Of a DNA stretch of 32,229 bases, positions 24,672 to 32,008 are shown piece by piece. The stretch's first letter is position 1. Every line of letters starts with the position of its first letter. A model generated the notes under the pieces. It was not told the origin of the DNA. It saw only the letters and a program-made list of their open reading frames with translations, and made no database searches. The translations under genes were made by a program, and so were the position numbers. Source of the stretch: Lawsonibacter sp. (GTDB taxonomy: Bacteria > Bacillota > Clostridia > Oscillospirales > Oscillospiraceae). The stretch spans positions 1 through 32,229 of the forward strand of contig JAAWEX010000005.1 of assembly GCA_022794495.1 (NCBI GenBank), in the 5' to 3' direction.

Positions 24672-25607
24672 TTACAGCTTCTCCGCAACCCTCAGCTTGG
24701 CACTGCGGGCCCGGGAATTCTCTTCAAGCTCCTTCCGGGAAGGCAGGAGCGGTTTCTTGCTTACTAATTTGATGTCCGGCGTTCTGCCGCAGACACACAC
24801 GGGAAAGTCGGGCGGACAGGTGCAGCCCCTGGCAAATTCAGCCAGGCCGGTTTTGACGATGCGGTCCTCCAGGGAGTGGAAGGTGATCACCGCCAGCCGT
24901 CCTCCCCGGTTCAGCCGGGGGACAGCCCGCTGGAGCATCCGCTCCACGCTGGCCAGCTCATCATTCACAGCGATTCGGATAGCCTGAAAGGTGCGTTTTG
25001 CGGGGTGCTGCTTCTCCCGCAGGGCCTTCCCCGGCATGGCGCTTTTAATAATCTCCACCAGCTCCAGGGTGGTGGAAACAGGCTTGTCCTCTCTGCGGCG
25101 GACGATGGCTCCGGCAATCTGGGGGGCGTAGCGCTCCTCGCCGTATCGGGAGATAATCCGCCTCAGCTCCTCCTGCGGCCAGCCGTTGACCACCTCGGCG
25201 GCGGTCAGGCCCTCCTCCTGGTCCATGCGCATGTCCAGCGGGGCGTCGGCCATGTAGGAGAAGCCCCGGCTGCCGTCGTCCAGCTGAGGGGAGGACACCC
25301 CCAGGTCGAAGAGCATACCGTCCACGCCGGGCAGAGACAGCCTGTCCAAAATCTCATCCACCCGGTCGAAGTTGCTGTGGACCAGCTCCACCCGGTCCAT
25401 CCACGGGGCCAGCCGCTCCCGGGCGGCGTCCAGGGCCGCCTGGTCCCGGTCCACGCAGATGAGCCGGCCGGTGGTCAGGCGCCGGGCAATCTCCCGGCTG
25501 TGGCCCGCCCGGCCCAGGGTGCCGTCAAAATAGACCCCGTCCGGGCGAATATTCAGCGCTTCCATGCACTCGCCCAGCAGCACCGGGCGGTGGGTAAACT
25601 CACTCAT
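24672..25607 (-). CDS. rsmH: 16S rRNA (cytosine(1402)-N4)-methyltransferase
   Basis: Methylates N4 of C1402 in the 16S rRNA decoding centre using S-adenosylmethionine. The 311-residue protein starts FTHRPVLLGECMEAL, then has the SAM-binding motif DGTLGRAGHS (28-37), VDRDQAALDAA (52-62), FDLGVSSPQLDDGSRGFS (about 100-117) and the C-terminal FHSLEDRIVK. A cysteine-rich stretch GCTCPPDFPVCVCGR is seen near 256-270. All are standard for RsmH (formerly MraW). The ATG at 25605-25607 is separated from the mraZ stop by one base, so the two are translationally coupled. Confidence 0.97.
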   Translation of the reverse strand: MSEFTHRPVLLGECMEALNIRPDGVYFDGTLGRAGHSREIARRLTTGRLICVDRDQAALDAARERLAPWMDRVELVHSNFDRVDEILDRLSLPGVDGMLFDLGVSSPQLDDGSRGFSYMADAPLDMRMDQEEGLTAAEVVNGWPQEELRRIISRYGEERYAPQIAGAIVRRREDKPVSTTLELVEIIKSAMPGKALREKQHPAKRTFQAIRIAVNDELASVERMLQRAVPRLNRGGRLAVITFHSLEDRIVKTGLAEFARGCTCPPDFPVCVCGRTPDIKLVSKKPLLPSRKELEENSRARSAKLRVAEKL

Positions 25608-25608
25608 A

Positions 25609-26025
25609 TCAGAACCCCAGCTCCGCCATACAGGCGGCCATCATCTCGGGGGTCATCTCTTCCTCCTCCTGGGCGTTCCAGGCCTCGGCGGACCAGATTT
25701 CCGCCCGGTCGTGGACGCCGATGATGACGGCCTCCTTCTCCAGTCCGGCATACTTGCGCAGCTTCTGGGGGATGACAATGCGTCCCTGGCTGTCCGGCTC
25801 GCATTTGGCGGCGTTGGCAAACAGGCGGCGCATTCCCTTTGACTGACTCATGGGCAGAGAGGCAAATTTTTCGGTGAAGCGGTCCCAGGTGGACTGAGGG
25901 TAGACGGCCAGGCAGGCGTCCACACCCACGGCCAGGTAGAAAGCGGCACCCAGCTCCTCCCGGAGCTTGGCGGGGATGAACAGCCGGCCCTTTGCGTCGA
26001 TGTTGTGCTCGTATGTGCCGGTCAC
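25609..26025 (-). CDS. mraZ: Transcriptional regulator MraZ
   Basis: First gene of the dcw cluster; a ring-forming AbrB-like DNA-binding protein that represses its own operon. The 138-residue protein has two SpoVT/AbrB half-domains, each with the DXXXR signature: NIDAKGRLFIPAKLRE (8-23) and EPDSQGRIVIPQKLRK (about 75-90). The start is GTG at 26023-26025 with AGGTGA six bases upstream. The upstream promoter has two TGGRG boxes with ten-base spacing around the predicted transcription start, suitable for autorepression. The length is typical. Confidence 0.96.
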   Translation of the reverse strand: MTGTYEHNIDAKGRLFIPAKLREELGAAFYLAVGVDACLAVYPQSTWDRFTEKFASLPMSQSKGMRRLFANAAKCEPDSQGRIVIPQKLRKYAGLEKEAVIIGVHDRAEIWSAEAWNAQEEEEMTPEMMAACMAELGF

Positions 26026-26071
26026 GCCCCCTCACCTCTTCTCCACAAAACCGCTTGTTTGAGGGATTCTT

Positions 26072-26086
26072 CCCCACTTCGCTCCA
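26072..26086 (-). promoter_or_regulatory. Candidate MraZ operator boxes
   Basis: On the minus strand, TGGAG (26082-26086) and TGGGG (26072-26076) are spaced exactly ten bases apart, inside an AGCGAAGTGG direct repeat. Known MraZ targets are short TGGG-type repeats with this period in the mraZ promoter. Only two boxes are evident, one fewer than in the best-studied E. coli case. Confidence 0.5.
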
Positions 26087-26097
26087 CTTCGCTCTCT

Positions 26098-26126
26098 AGT
26101 ATAACCTCTGTTAACATAAAATGCAA
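26098..26126 (-). promoter_or_regulatory. mraZ (dcw) promoter
   Basis: TATACT (26098-26103) lies 17 bases after TTGCAT (26121-26126) on the minus strand. The predicted start near 26091 places the MraZ boxes at about +5 to +20, and the leader is about 65 bases. Confidence 0.65.
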
Positions 26127-26392
26127 GCATTATTTTCTCCCGATTTTGTTCCAAATACTGCGGTTTTCCCCAAAAGTTCGCATTTTCTCGCCAGAAAACA
26201 AATGTTCTAGCTCAGTCCGCCGCTTCAATTTTCACGCTGGCCCGTACAAGATATGCCCTTTTTATCCCAAAAAGCTTTCAACATCTTGTATTTCTCTGAA
26301 AAGTCCTCGGCCAGCCTCCTCCCCGCAAAGTCCGCAGAAAAGTTAAAAATTTTTCGCCTCTAAAAATTTCTTCCCTCACAGGCCATCTTGTG
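26104..26392. other. Intergenic AT-richer stretch with a nested inverted repeat (26245-26290)
   Basis: The mraZ-to-glycosylase gap is 418 bases. Apart from the two divergent promoters it holds no convincing gene. It does contain an outer inverted repeat TACAAGAT (26245-26252)/ATCTTGTA (26283-26290) enclosing CTTTTT (26258-26263)/AAAAAG (26269-26274), and a small TTTTCT/AGAAAA hairpin near 26184-26199. These may be a structured leader, a small RNA or neutral sequence; nothing decides it here. Confidence 0.4.
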
Positions 26393-26399
26393 ATATACT
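26391..26399 (+). promoter_or_regulatory. Extended -10 promoter of the uracil-DNA glycosylase gene
   Basis: TGATATACT at 26391-26399 is an extended -10 (TGN plus TATACT). The -35 region is poor. The leader of about 40 bases ends in the strong ribosome site AAGGAGG. Confidence 0.6.
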
Positions 26400-26443
26400 T
26401 ACCACAAAGCTGTCGAATCTTGATGCTTTAAGGAGGAAATGTT

Positions 26444-27019
26444 ATGCTGTATCATGATTGGGAGGCCCTGGAGCAGGCCTGTCTTTCCTGCCAGAAGTGC
26501 GCTTTGGCCGACACCCGGCACAATGTGGTATTTGGCATGGGCCCCAGAGACGCCGAGGTGATGTGCATCGGCGAGGGCCCCGGCGAAAACGAGGATTTAC
26601 AGGGCAAGCCCTTCGTAGGCCGGGGCGGCAAGCTGCTGGACGACATGCTGGAGATGGTGGACCTGAGCCGGGAGAAGAACGTCTACATCGCCAATATGGT
26701 CAAATGCCGCCCGCCCCAGAACCGGGACCCGCTGAACACCGAGCAGGACGCCTGCATCGACTATCTGCGCAGTCAGGTGGCCCTCATCCGCCCCAAGATT
26801 ATCATCTGTCTTGGCCGCATCTCCGCCTGCCGCATCATCAAGCCCGACTTTAAGATCACCAAGGAGCATGGCCAGTGGTTTGAGAAAAACGGCGTGTGGA
26901 TGACCGCCCTGTTTCACCCCGCCGCCATCCTCCGGGACCCCCGCCGCCGCCCGGAGACCTTCGAGGATTTAAAGGTGATTCAGGCCAAGATTCACGAGGT
27001 CTGCGACCATACCTATTGA
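26444..27019 (+). CDS. Uracil-DNA glycosylase, family 4 (Fe-S)
   Basis: Excises uracil arising from cytosine deamination to start base-excision repair. The 191-residue protein has the family 4 iron-sulphur ligand pattern: Cys16 and Cys19 (CQKC), then Cys88 and Cys104. The uracil-pocket motif is GEGPGENED (43-51), followed by GKPFVGRGGKLLD. The second motif is HPAAILRDP near the C-terminus (from about 157). This group is often annotated UdgA or UDG4. The ATG at 26444 has AAGGAGG seven bases upstream. It is probably co-transcribed with the SUKH-like gene 19 bases downstream. Confidence 0.94.
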   Translation: MLYHDWEALEQACLSCQKCALADTRHNVVFGMGPRDAEVMCIGEGPGENEDLQGKPFVGRGGKLLDDMLEMVDLSREKNVYIANMVKCRPPQNRDPLNTEQDACIDYLRSQVALIRPKIIICLGRISACRIIKPDFKITKEHGQWFEKNGVWMTALFHPAAILRDPRRRPETFEDLKVIQAKIHEVCDHTY

Positions 27020-27038
27020 GAGGGAGGACGGAATGTAA

Positions 27039-27878
27039 ATGGACATACAATATGACCTGTCCGCCGCCGAGCTCCTCAAAATCCTGGGCTATACCCAGCC
27101 GTCGGGCCGGGCGTGGCTGGAGGAGCTGAAACGGGAGAAGCAAATCCCCCTGCCCTCAGTCTACACCGAATTTATGGAGCTGGCCTGGCAGTGTCCGCTG
27201 TTTTCCACCTCCAACCTCTGGACCGGAAAAATTCTTCCCCGGATGTATTACGACGAAATTCAGGAATACATTGATGACCTCAAGGCCCACATGGACAGCG
27301 CCCCGGCCTACCTTAAAAACCGGTATGCCCCCTTTGTGAAGCTCCCTCGGGAGGCGTGGACGGACAAACTGGACGATTACCTTATCATAGGCAGCGATTT
27401 CGGCGGTGGCGAAGCCACCTTCGGCATCCGCAGAGCGGACTTGGAGCAGGACGACCCGCCCATGTACTGGCATCACGAGCGGGACCCCGCCGCCAAGTGG
27501 CGGGAGGATAAGCAGACGCTGTCCAGTTTTCTTTTGGAGGCTCTCTGGAATGTGTTAGAGGGTTCAAACTACGACACCGCAGAGCGGGAGCTGGAAAAAT
27601 CAGGCTGGCGGATTGAGGAGTATTTTGATCCCAAAAAAGAGGATTGGGTGGCATCCAAAGCCGTCCTGAAAAAGCAGGGTATCGTCTATTCTGAACTGAA
27701 GCGATATAAAGGCGATGAAGGCGGAAAAGTGTTTGGCTGTTATGACCGAGATCTAAACGTCATTTATACCGGCAGTATAGCGGATGGTGAAATATCTCTG
27801 TCCGCCATCAACCGGGCAGAGGCTGAAAAGGTCCTCCTTGATATTGACGACTACGATTTTCCCCAGGAGGATGGCTGA
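27039..27878 (+). CDS. SUKH (SMI1/KNR4)-like protein
   Basis: A 279-residue soluble protein of uncertain function. The N-terminal half has a SUKH-like pattern: a helical start, IPLPSVYTEFMELAW (about 36-50), a strand-rich middle, and a core beta element DDYLIIGSDFGGGEATFGI (about 110-128), where such proteins usually read DYLPFGSDGGGDYFAI. SUKH proteins are often immunity partners of contact-dependent or polymorphic toxins, but also occur alone. The C-terminal half (from about 180) is acidic and unassigned. The ATG at 27039 has GGAGG about 11 bases upstream, so translation may be modest. The second half is more AT-rich than its neighbours. No toxin gene is adjacent, so the immunity role is not supported here. 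Confidence 0.6.
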   Translation: MDIQYDLSAAELLKILGYTQPSGRAWLEELKREKQIPLPSVYTEFMELAWQCPLFSTSNLWTGKILPRMYYDEIQEYIDDLKAHMDSAPAYLKNRYAPFVKLPREAWTDKLDDYLIIGSDFGGGEATFGIRRADLEQDDPPMYWHHERDPAAKWREDKQTLSSFLLEALWNVLEGSNYDTAERELEKSGWRIEEYFDPKKEDWVASKAVLKKQGIVYSELKRYKGDEGGKVFGCYDRDLNVIYTGSIADGEISLSAINRAEAEKVLLDIDDYDFPQEDG

Positions 27879-27931
27879 GCCTTCTGTATCATTTCACCTC
27901 TCACCGGGCATACTGTCACTGAGGTGATTGT

Positions 27932-28117
27932 ATGGATTTGAACATGAACGCGGCGGTAACCTTTGGCGAGCTGCTGCAAAAGAACCCCCAGGCCTCTGCC
28001 TTTTACGACCGTTGCACCCCGGAACAGCGGAATGCGATCCTGCTCCAGCTGGGCCAGATGACCAGCCAGTCCCAGCTGCGGGCCTTTGTGGACAACCTGC
28101 CCAGCGCGTCCCTGTAA
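27932..28117 (+). CDS. 61-residue conserved-looking protein, unknown function
   Basis: I do not recognise a named family. The sequence is acidic/amphipathic with no membrane segment: VTFGELLQKNPQASAFYD (about 9-26), PEQRNAILLQLGQM (30-43) and a final LRAFVDNLPSASL. It reads as a two- or three-helix soluble domain. The start is well supported: GAGGTGA lies five bases before ATG 27932. A good intrinsic terminator follows within ten bases, arguing for a real gene. It lies 53 bases after the SUKH-like gene on the same strand and may be the tail of that operon. Similar short proteins ending NLPS.. are, in my recollection, seen in Oscillospiraceae. Confidence 0.75.
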   Translation: MDLNMNAAVTFGELLQKNPQASAFYDRCTPEQRNAILLQLGQMTSQSQLRAFVDNLPSASL

Positions 28118-28124
28118 GCACCGA

Positions 28125-28158
28125 CCGCCCGCCCCATACAGGGCGGGCGGCGCTGTTT
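28125..28158 (+). terminator. Intrinsic terminator after the 61-residue gene
   Basis: A ten-base-pair CCGCCCGCCC/GGGCGGGCGG stem (28125-28134 with 28141-28150) and CATACA loop, followed by CGCTGTTTTC on the plus strand. There is no T-tract on the minus strand, so it serves only the plus-strand transcript. Confidence 0.8.
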
Positions 28159-28159
28159 T

Positions 28160-28741
28160 CTACCCCCAGCCGCCGGAAAATTCCGGCTGGCAGTCGGTGT
28201 CCTGCACCACAAAAATCTCATACAGATGGGACAGGGCGTCCCAGGTGGCCTTATCCATACAGCCTGTGGCCGGCAGTCCGGCGGCCCTTTGCAGCCACCG
28301 GACGTTTTCCGCCGACGCAGGCCCGTGGTTTCCGTCCGCCTGGCAGGGAGTGATTCCCTCAAAGTGCCGGGACAGCACATTAAACATGGTCTGTGGAACG
28401 ATCATATACTCCCTGCTGTTCCCCTCGTGAACCTGAATGCCCTCTGACGGAAATACCCGCGTGGCCCGGGAGTAGCTCTCTCTGGTCTGCTGCCTCAGCC
28501 AGCAGCTGTGGATGGCGTCCCAGGTGGCCTGGTCCACCACCCCGGTGACCGGCAGGCCCGCCTCCCGCTGAAAGCGCATCACCGCCTCCAGGGTGCGCTC
28601 GCCGTAGACCCCGTCTACCGCCAGCTCCGGTAAAAACTGATAGGTTTTCGACAGCTGACGGAGCATATACTGCAGGCTGCTCACCGGCTTGGCCAGCATC
28701 TCCCGCTCCAGCAGCTCCCGTCCTGCCGCAGTGTCTCTCAT
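28160..28741 (-). CDS. Peptidoglycan-binding (PG_binding_1) repeat protein, signal-less
   Basis: A 193-residue protein with two peptidoglycan-binding-like modules. The first is SSLQYMLRQLSKTY...VDGVYGERTLEAVMRFQRE (about 21-62), with TGVVDQATWDAI after it. The second, weaker, is in the C-terminal third (ENVRWLQRAAGLPATGCMDKATWDAL). A link of about 60 residues holds a RESYSRATRVFPSEG stretch. No signal peptide or membrane segment is visible. The start ATG at 28739-28741 overlaps the stop of the SpoIID-like gene (ATGA), so translation is coupled; the longer frame upstream lies in that gene. Third gene of the operon, probably spore-associated by family context. The convergent gene ends 42 bases away. 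Confidence 0.85.
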   Translation of the reverse strand: MRDTAAGRELLEREMLAKPVSSLQYMLRQLSKTYQFLPELAVDGVYGERTLEAVMRFQREAGLPVTGVVDQATWDAIHSCWLRQQTRESYSRATRVFPSEGIQVHEGNSREYMIVPQTMFNVLSRHFEGITPCQADGNHGPASAENVRWLQRAAGLPATGCMDKATWDALSHLYEIFVVQDTDCQPEFSGGWG

Positions 28742-29994
28742 ACCTCTACTCCTCTCTGTCCATTCTGACCATCCCGCTGGCCCAGCTCCAGGGGCCGGCC
28801 CGGATACTGGCCCATCCGGGGGGTGGCGCCCCACTGCTCCGGCTTCTCTCCGGGCAGGCCTCCAGACATCACCGGAAGGGCGTCCTCTCTCAAGGACTGA
28901 GCCCGCACCGTGTCTCTGCGGAGGAAGTAGTCTGCCAGGGCGAAATTGCTGTAAATGGAGTTCCAGGCGGTCTCGTCCACATAGCCGTTGGGGGTCAGGC
29001 CCACCAGCTGCTGGTAGGTGCGCACCGCCTGGGTGGTGGCGGAGCCGAACTGACCATCCACCGCCATCGGAAGCAGGGAGCTGTCAAACTGGGCCAGCAT
29101 GGCCAGCATATATTGCAGAATGCCCACCTCCGGGCCGCTGTCCCCCTCCTCCAGGGGGCCGGGAAACTGGAAGCGGACGGTGACAAAGCTCTGTCCCTGG
29201 CTCACCAGCTCGGCAAGCTGGAGGATGCCCGCGTAGAGATAGACCATCTTATACCAGGTAGCCTTGCCCACCACCCCGTCCGGGTCCAGGCTGAAAATGC
29301 GCTGGAAGGTGCGCACCGCGTTCCGGGTATCCTCCCCGAAGACGCCGGTAACCGGAGCAATCTTGGGGATGGCGGGGTAATTTTGAGAAATGCGGTTGAG
29401 CATAAATTGGAACATGGCTACATTCTGGCCCACCGAGCCCAGCCGCATGGCTTCCCCCGGATAGGAGGGCGAGATGTCCTGGATGGGGGCGTCTACCACC
29501 AGCTCGATGTCTCTGCCGTAGTAGTGGCGCAGGATCTCCATAGAGTTGAGGCCGTCCTGGGCCAGCTCCTGACTGCCCCACTGGGACAGGCCGTCGCAGG
29601 TGGAGGTGGTGCCGTTGCAGAATTTGGCGGCCAGGGGCTCCACATAGCCCTGGCGGCGGATATAGTCGTTAAAAATCTCGTCCACGATCTGGCTGATGTT
29701 CTCAAAGATGTTCCGGCCCTTGATAAACTTCTGGTCATACTGGGTGGTGGAGGTGATCTGGAAGTCGTAGCCCCGGCTGGGGTAAAACTCGGTATACACC
29801 CGGTTCAGGGCGAAGGAGATGATGGCCAGCACGTTGGCCCGAATGGCGGCGGGCTCCCAGGTGGGGTATATCTCGCTGGAGGCCACGTTTTTTACATAGT
29901 CGGGAAAGGATACGGTAACATTCTCCGCCCACTGGTCGGGCAGGCCCATGTGCACCGTGATGGTGCGGGGCACGTATGGAAGAATAATGGGCAT
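28738..29994 (-). CDS. SpoIID/LytB-like domain with two peptidoglycan-binding modules
   Basis: A 418-residue protein, often annotated as a spore cortex-lytic-type or SpoIID-like protein. The N-terminal part (about 1-155) has the SpoIID pattern: PDYVKNVASSEIYPTWEP, with a glutamate matching the catalytic Glu of SpoIID, AIISFALNRVYTEFY, and the terminal FCNGTTSTCDGLSQWGSQ. Two peptidoglycan-binding modules follow (about 182-250 with VTGVFGEDTRNAVRTFQ, and about 280-340 with VDGQFGSATTQAVRTYQ). The C-terminal tail is low-complexity. No signal peptide is visible, which is odd for a wall-active protein. ATG at 29992-29994 has GGGGGAG about six bases upstream. The order with the next two genes suggests one operon. 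Confidence 0.87.
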   Translation of the reverse strand: MPIILPYVPRTITVHMGLPDQWAENVTVSFPDYVKNVASSEIYPTWEPAAIRANVLAIISFALNRVYTEFYPSRGYDFQITSTTQYDQKFIKGRNIFENISQIVDEIFNDYIRRQGYVEPLAAKFCNGTTSTCDGLSQWGSQELAQDGLNSMEILRHYYGRDIELVVDAPIQDISPSYPGEAMRLGSVGQNVAMFQFMLNRISQNYPAIPKIAPVTGVFGEDTRNAVRTFQRIFSLDPDGVVGKATWYKMVYLYAGILQLAELVSQGQSFVTVRFQFPGPLEEGDSGPEVGILQYMLAMLAQFDSSLLPMAVDGQFGSATTQAVRTYQQLVGLTPNGYVDETAWNSIYSNFALADYFLRRDTVRAQSLREDALPVMSGGLPGEKPEQWGATPRMGQYPGRPLELGQRDGQNGQRGVEV

Positions 29995-30006
29995 AGCGGC
30001 TCCCCC

Positions 30007-30408
30007 TCACAGGCTCTGGGCGGGGATATCCCGCTCGTCCCGCTGCTGAAGGCTGCAAAGTCCCTGGGGCAGGGGGATCAGCTCCATGCTCTGCATCGTC
30101 TCAACACCGGGGAATATCTGCACGTTCTCCACCTGGAGCATCGCGTAGCCGGGCTGCTCCGCCCACACAGAGCACAGCGCGCAGGGGGCGCCGTCTCCGG
30201 GCAGCCCGTTGGGCGAGGTGCTCTCCGCCGGGAAGGGGGTGTCGATCTGTATGGTGTTGATTTTTCCGCTGCTGTCAGTACACTGTATGGAGAGCAGCTT
30301 CCACTTGCCCTCCTCCCCCGGCGCGGCCACCACTACCGTGGCCCCCTCCAGGGGTATCTGCGCCTGGGAGGTGTACACCCGGACGCTTAAGGTTCCTGTT
30401 GCTTGCAT
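30007..30408 (-). CDS. Beta-sandwich (carboxypeptidase-regulatory-like) protein, operon leader
   Basis: A 133-residue protein with a repetitive beta pattern at its start: GTLSVRVYTSQAQIPLEGATVVVAAPG, as in prealbumin-like carboxypeptidase regulatory domains, then KWKLLSIQCTDSSGK and GYAMLQVENVQIFPGVETMQ. There is no signal peptide. It is the first gene of the operon with the SpoIID-like and PG-binding genes, 12 bases ahead of the former. The start is ATG at 30406-30408 because TTAGGAGG lies seven bases upstream; the frame is open for nine more codons without a ribosome site. The fold is inferred from pattern only. Confidence 0.78.
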   Translation of the reverse strand: MQATGTLSVRVYTSQAQIPLEGATVVVAAPGEEGKWKLLSIQCTDSSGKINTIQIDTPFPAESTSPNGLPGDGAPCALCSVWAEQPGYAMLQVENVQIFPGVETMQSMELIPLPQGLCSLQQRDERDIPAQSL

Positions 30409-30518
30409 TGTGATACCTCCTAACGGCAGCCCCATCCAGGGGACTGCCGCTCATCCCATCCTATGCCAGGGATGCCTCCCGTGCCCCGCAGGTTTCTCCG
30501 GAGCTTCGTTTTCCGCTC

Positions 30519-30547
30519 TTGCATTACCTGCATATTTATAGTAGAAT
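30519..30547 (+). promoter_or_regulatory. Promoter of the DUF512 gene
   Basis: TTGCAT (30519-30524) and TAGAAT (30542-30547) are 17 bases apart, with a leader of about 27 bases to the ATG and AAAGGAGG as ribosome site. It overlaps the divergent promoter at 30535-30564. Confidence 0.55.
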
Positions 30548-30564
30548 AAAGCGATTTTGGTAAA
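30535..30564 (-). promoter_or_regulatory. Divergent promoter of the SpoIID-like operon
   Basis: On the minus strand TTTACC (30559-30564) is followed 18 bases later by TATAAA (30535-30540). The leader would be about 120 bases. A sporulation sigma factor might instead read this region; no such consensus was clear. Confidence 0.45.
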
Positions 30565-30579
30565 AGGAGGCAGGCGTCC

Positions 30580-31956
30580 ATGGGTATGACGGCCGTAAAA
30601 TCAGTGGACCCCCACAGCCCGGCCCGCCGGGCGGGCGTCCGGGCGGGGGAAACCCTCACCCATATTAACGGCCACCCCATTGTGGACGTGCTGGATTATA
30701 AATTCTACAGCTACGACCCCCGGCTGGAGCTCACGCTCCAAGGGGCGGACGGGTCTGTCCGCACGCTGCGGATACGCAAATCCGAGGGTGAGGACCTGGG
30801 GCTGGAGTTCGAGACCTATCTGATGGATCGGGCCCGGTCCTGCGCCAACCACTGCATCTTCTGCTTTGTGGACCAGATGCCGCCGGGGATGCGCCCCTCC
30901 CTCTACTTCAAGGACGACGACGCCCGGCTGTCCTTTCTTCTGGGCAACTACCTCACCCTTACCAACCTCTCCCCCCGGGAGGTCCAGCGGATCATCGACC
31001 TGCGCATCTCCCCCATCAACATCTCCGTCCACACCACCGACCGGGCGCTGCGGGCTCAGATGCTGAAAAACCCCCGAGCCGGCGAGGGCATCGACATTAT
31101 GGAGCGGTTTGCCCGGCATAACATCACCATGAACTGCCAGATCGTCTCCTGCCCCGGCGTCAACGACGGCCCCGCCCTGGACAAGACCCTGGCCGACCTG
31201 GCCGCCATGTTCCCGGCGGTGAACAGCATCTCGGTGGTGCCGGTGGGGGTGACCAAATACCGGGAGGGACTGTATCCCCTGCAAACCTACACCCAAACCA
31301 CCGCCTCCTCCCTCATCCACCAGGTGGAGGCCTTCGCCGCCAGGCACCTGGAGATTCACGGCACAAGGCTGGCGTGGTGCTCCGACGAGTTCTACCTGCT
31401 GGCCGGGCGGGACCTGCCCGACGAGGACTACTTTGAGGACTTCACCCAGCTGGACAACGGGGTGGGGATGCTCACCCTCCTCAGCCGGGAGTTCAGCCGG
31501 GCCCTGGACCTGATGGAGCCGGACGAGCTGGAGGGAACGGTCCCCTTCTCCATCGCCACCGGGGTATCCGCCGCCCCGTTTTTGGCAAAATTGGTGGCCC
31601 GGGCCAGGGAAAAATGTGGTACAATAGAGGGGCGGGTCTACCCCATCGTCAACCGCTTCTTTGGCGAGACCATCACGGTGGCCGGACTGGTCACCGGGGG
31701 AGACCTGATTTCCCAGCTCCGGGGAAAGGAGCTGGGAGAGCGCCTGCTCATCCCGGCCAGTATGCTCCGCTCCGGAGAGAATGTCTTTCTGGACGACGTG
31801 ACCACCGCGGACGTGGAGCGGGCGCTGGGGGTGCCTGTGGTCCCCGTCCCCCAGGACGGCTACGAGCTGCTGGACGCCATCTGCGGCGTGGCGCTCACCC
31901 ACGAAGCCCAGCGCCCGGCTTGGGAAAATGAGGAATTTTATCGGTATAATCCGTAG
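30580..31956 (+). CDS. DUF512 radical-SAM protein with N-terminal PDZ domain
   Basis: A 458-residue protein. An N-terminal PDZ-like domain (about 5-65, [21 protein letters not shown]) is followed by a radical-SAM core with the cluster motif CANHCIFC (88-95), embedded in [23 protein letters not shown]512 is at the C-terminal side ([20 protein letters not shown], and [12 protein letters not shown]). The family, common in Clostridia and often next to der, has an unknown substrate; it is not established what it modifies. The ATG at 30580 has AAAGGAGG nine bases upstream. It runs into der with a 52-base gap containing a dispersed repeat whose edge supplies the TAG stop. The unusually GC-rich repeat next to the stop suggests the original C-terminus may have been altered. 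Confidence 0.93.
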   Translation: MGMTAVKSVDPHSPARRAGVRAGETLTHINGHPIVDVLDYKFYSYDPRLELTLQGADGSVRTLRIRKSEGEDLGLEFETYLMDRARSCANHCIFCFVDQMPPGMRPSLYFKDDDARLSFLLGNYLTLTNLSPREVQRIIDLRISPINISVHTTDRALRAQMLKNPRAGEGIDIMERFARHNITMNCQIVSCPGVNDGPALDKTLADLAAMFPAVNSISVVPVGVTKYREGLYPLQTYTQTTASSLIHQVEAFAARHLEIHGTRLAWCSDEFYLLAGRDLPDEDYFEDFTQLDNGVGMLTLLSREFSRALDLMEPDELEGTVPFSIATGVSAAPFLAKLVARAREKCGTIEGRVYPIVNRFFGETITVAGLVTGGDLISQLRGKELGERLLIPASMLRSGENVFLDDVTTADVERALGVPVVPVPQDGYELLDAICGVALTHEAQRPAWENEEFYRYNP

Positions 31957-31980
31957 GGGGCGGCCTCTGCGCCGTCCCTG
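31953..31980 (+). repeat. GTAGGGGGCGGCCTC repeat fused to the DUF512 stop codon
   Basis: CGTAGGGGGCGGCCTCTGCG and the following GCCGTCCC match the copies at 7305-7333, 16141-16167, 17384-17415 and 19797-19825. The TAG at its left edge (31954-31956) is the gene's stop codon. Confidence 0.78.
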
Positions 31981-32008
31981 CACATGCGAATCAAAAGGAA
32001 GTGACCAA

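Noticed and set aside
26190-26215. LexA-like box (AAAACAAATGTTCT) upstream of the glycosylase gene
   Set aside because: Only one half resembles GTTC; the site is about 240 bases from the start and far from the promoter.
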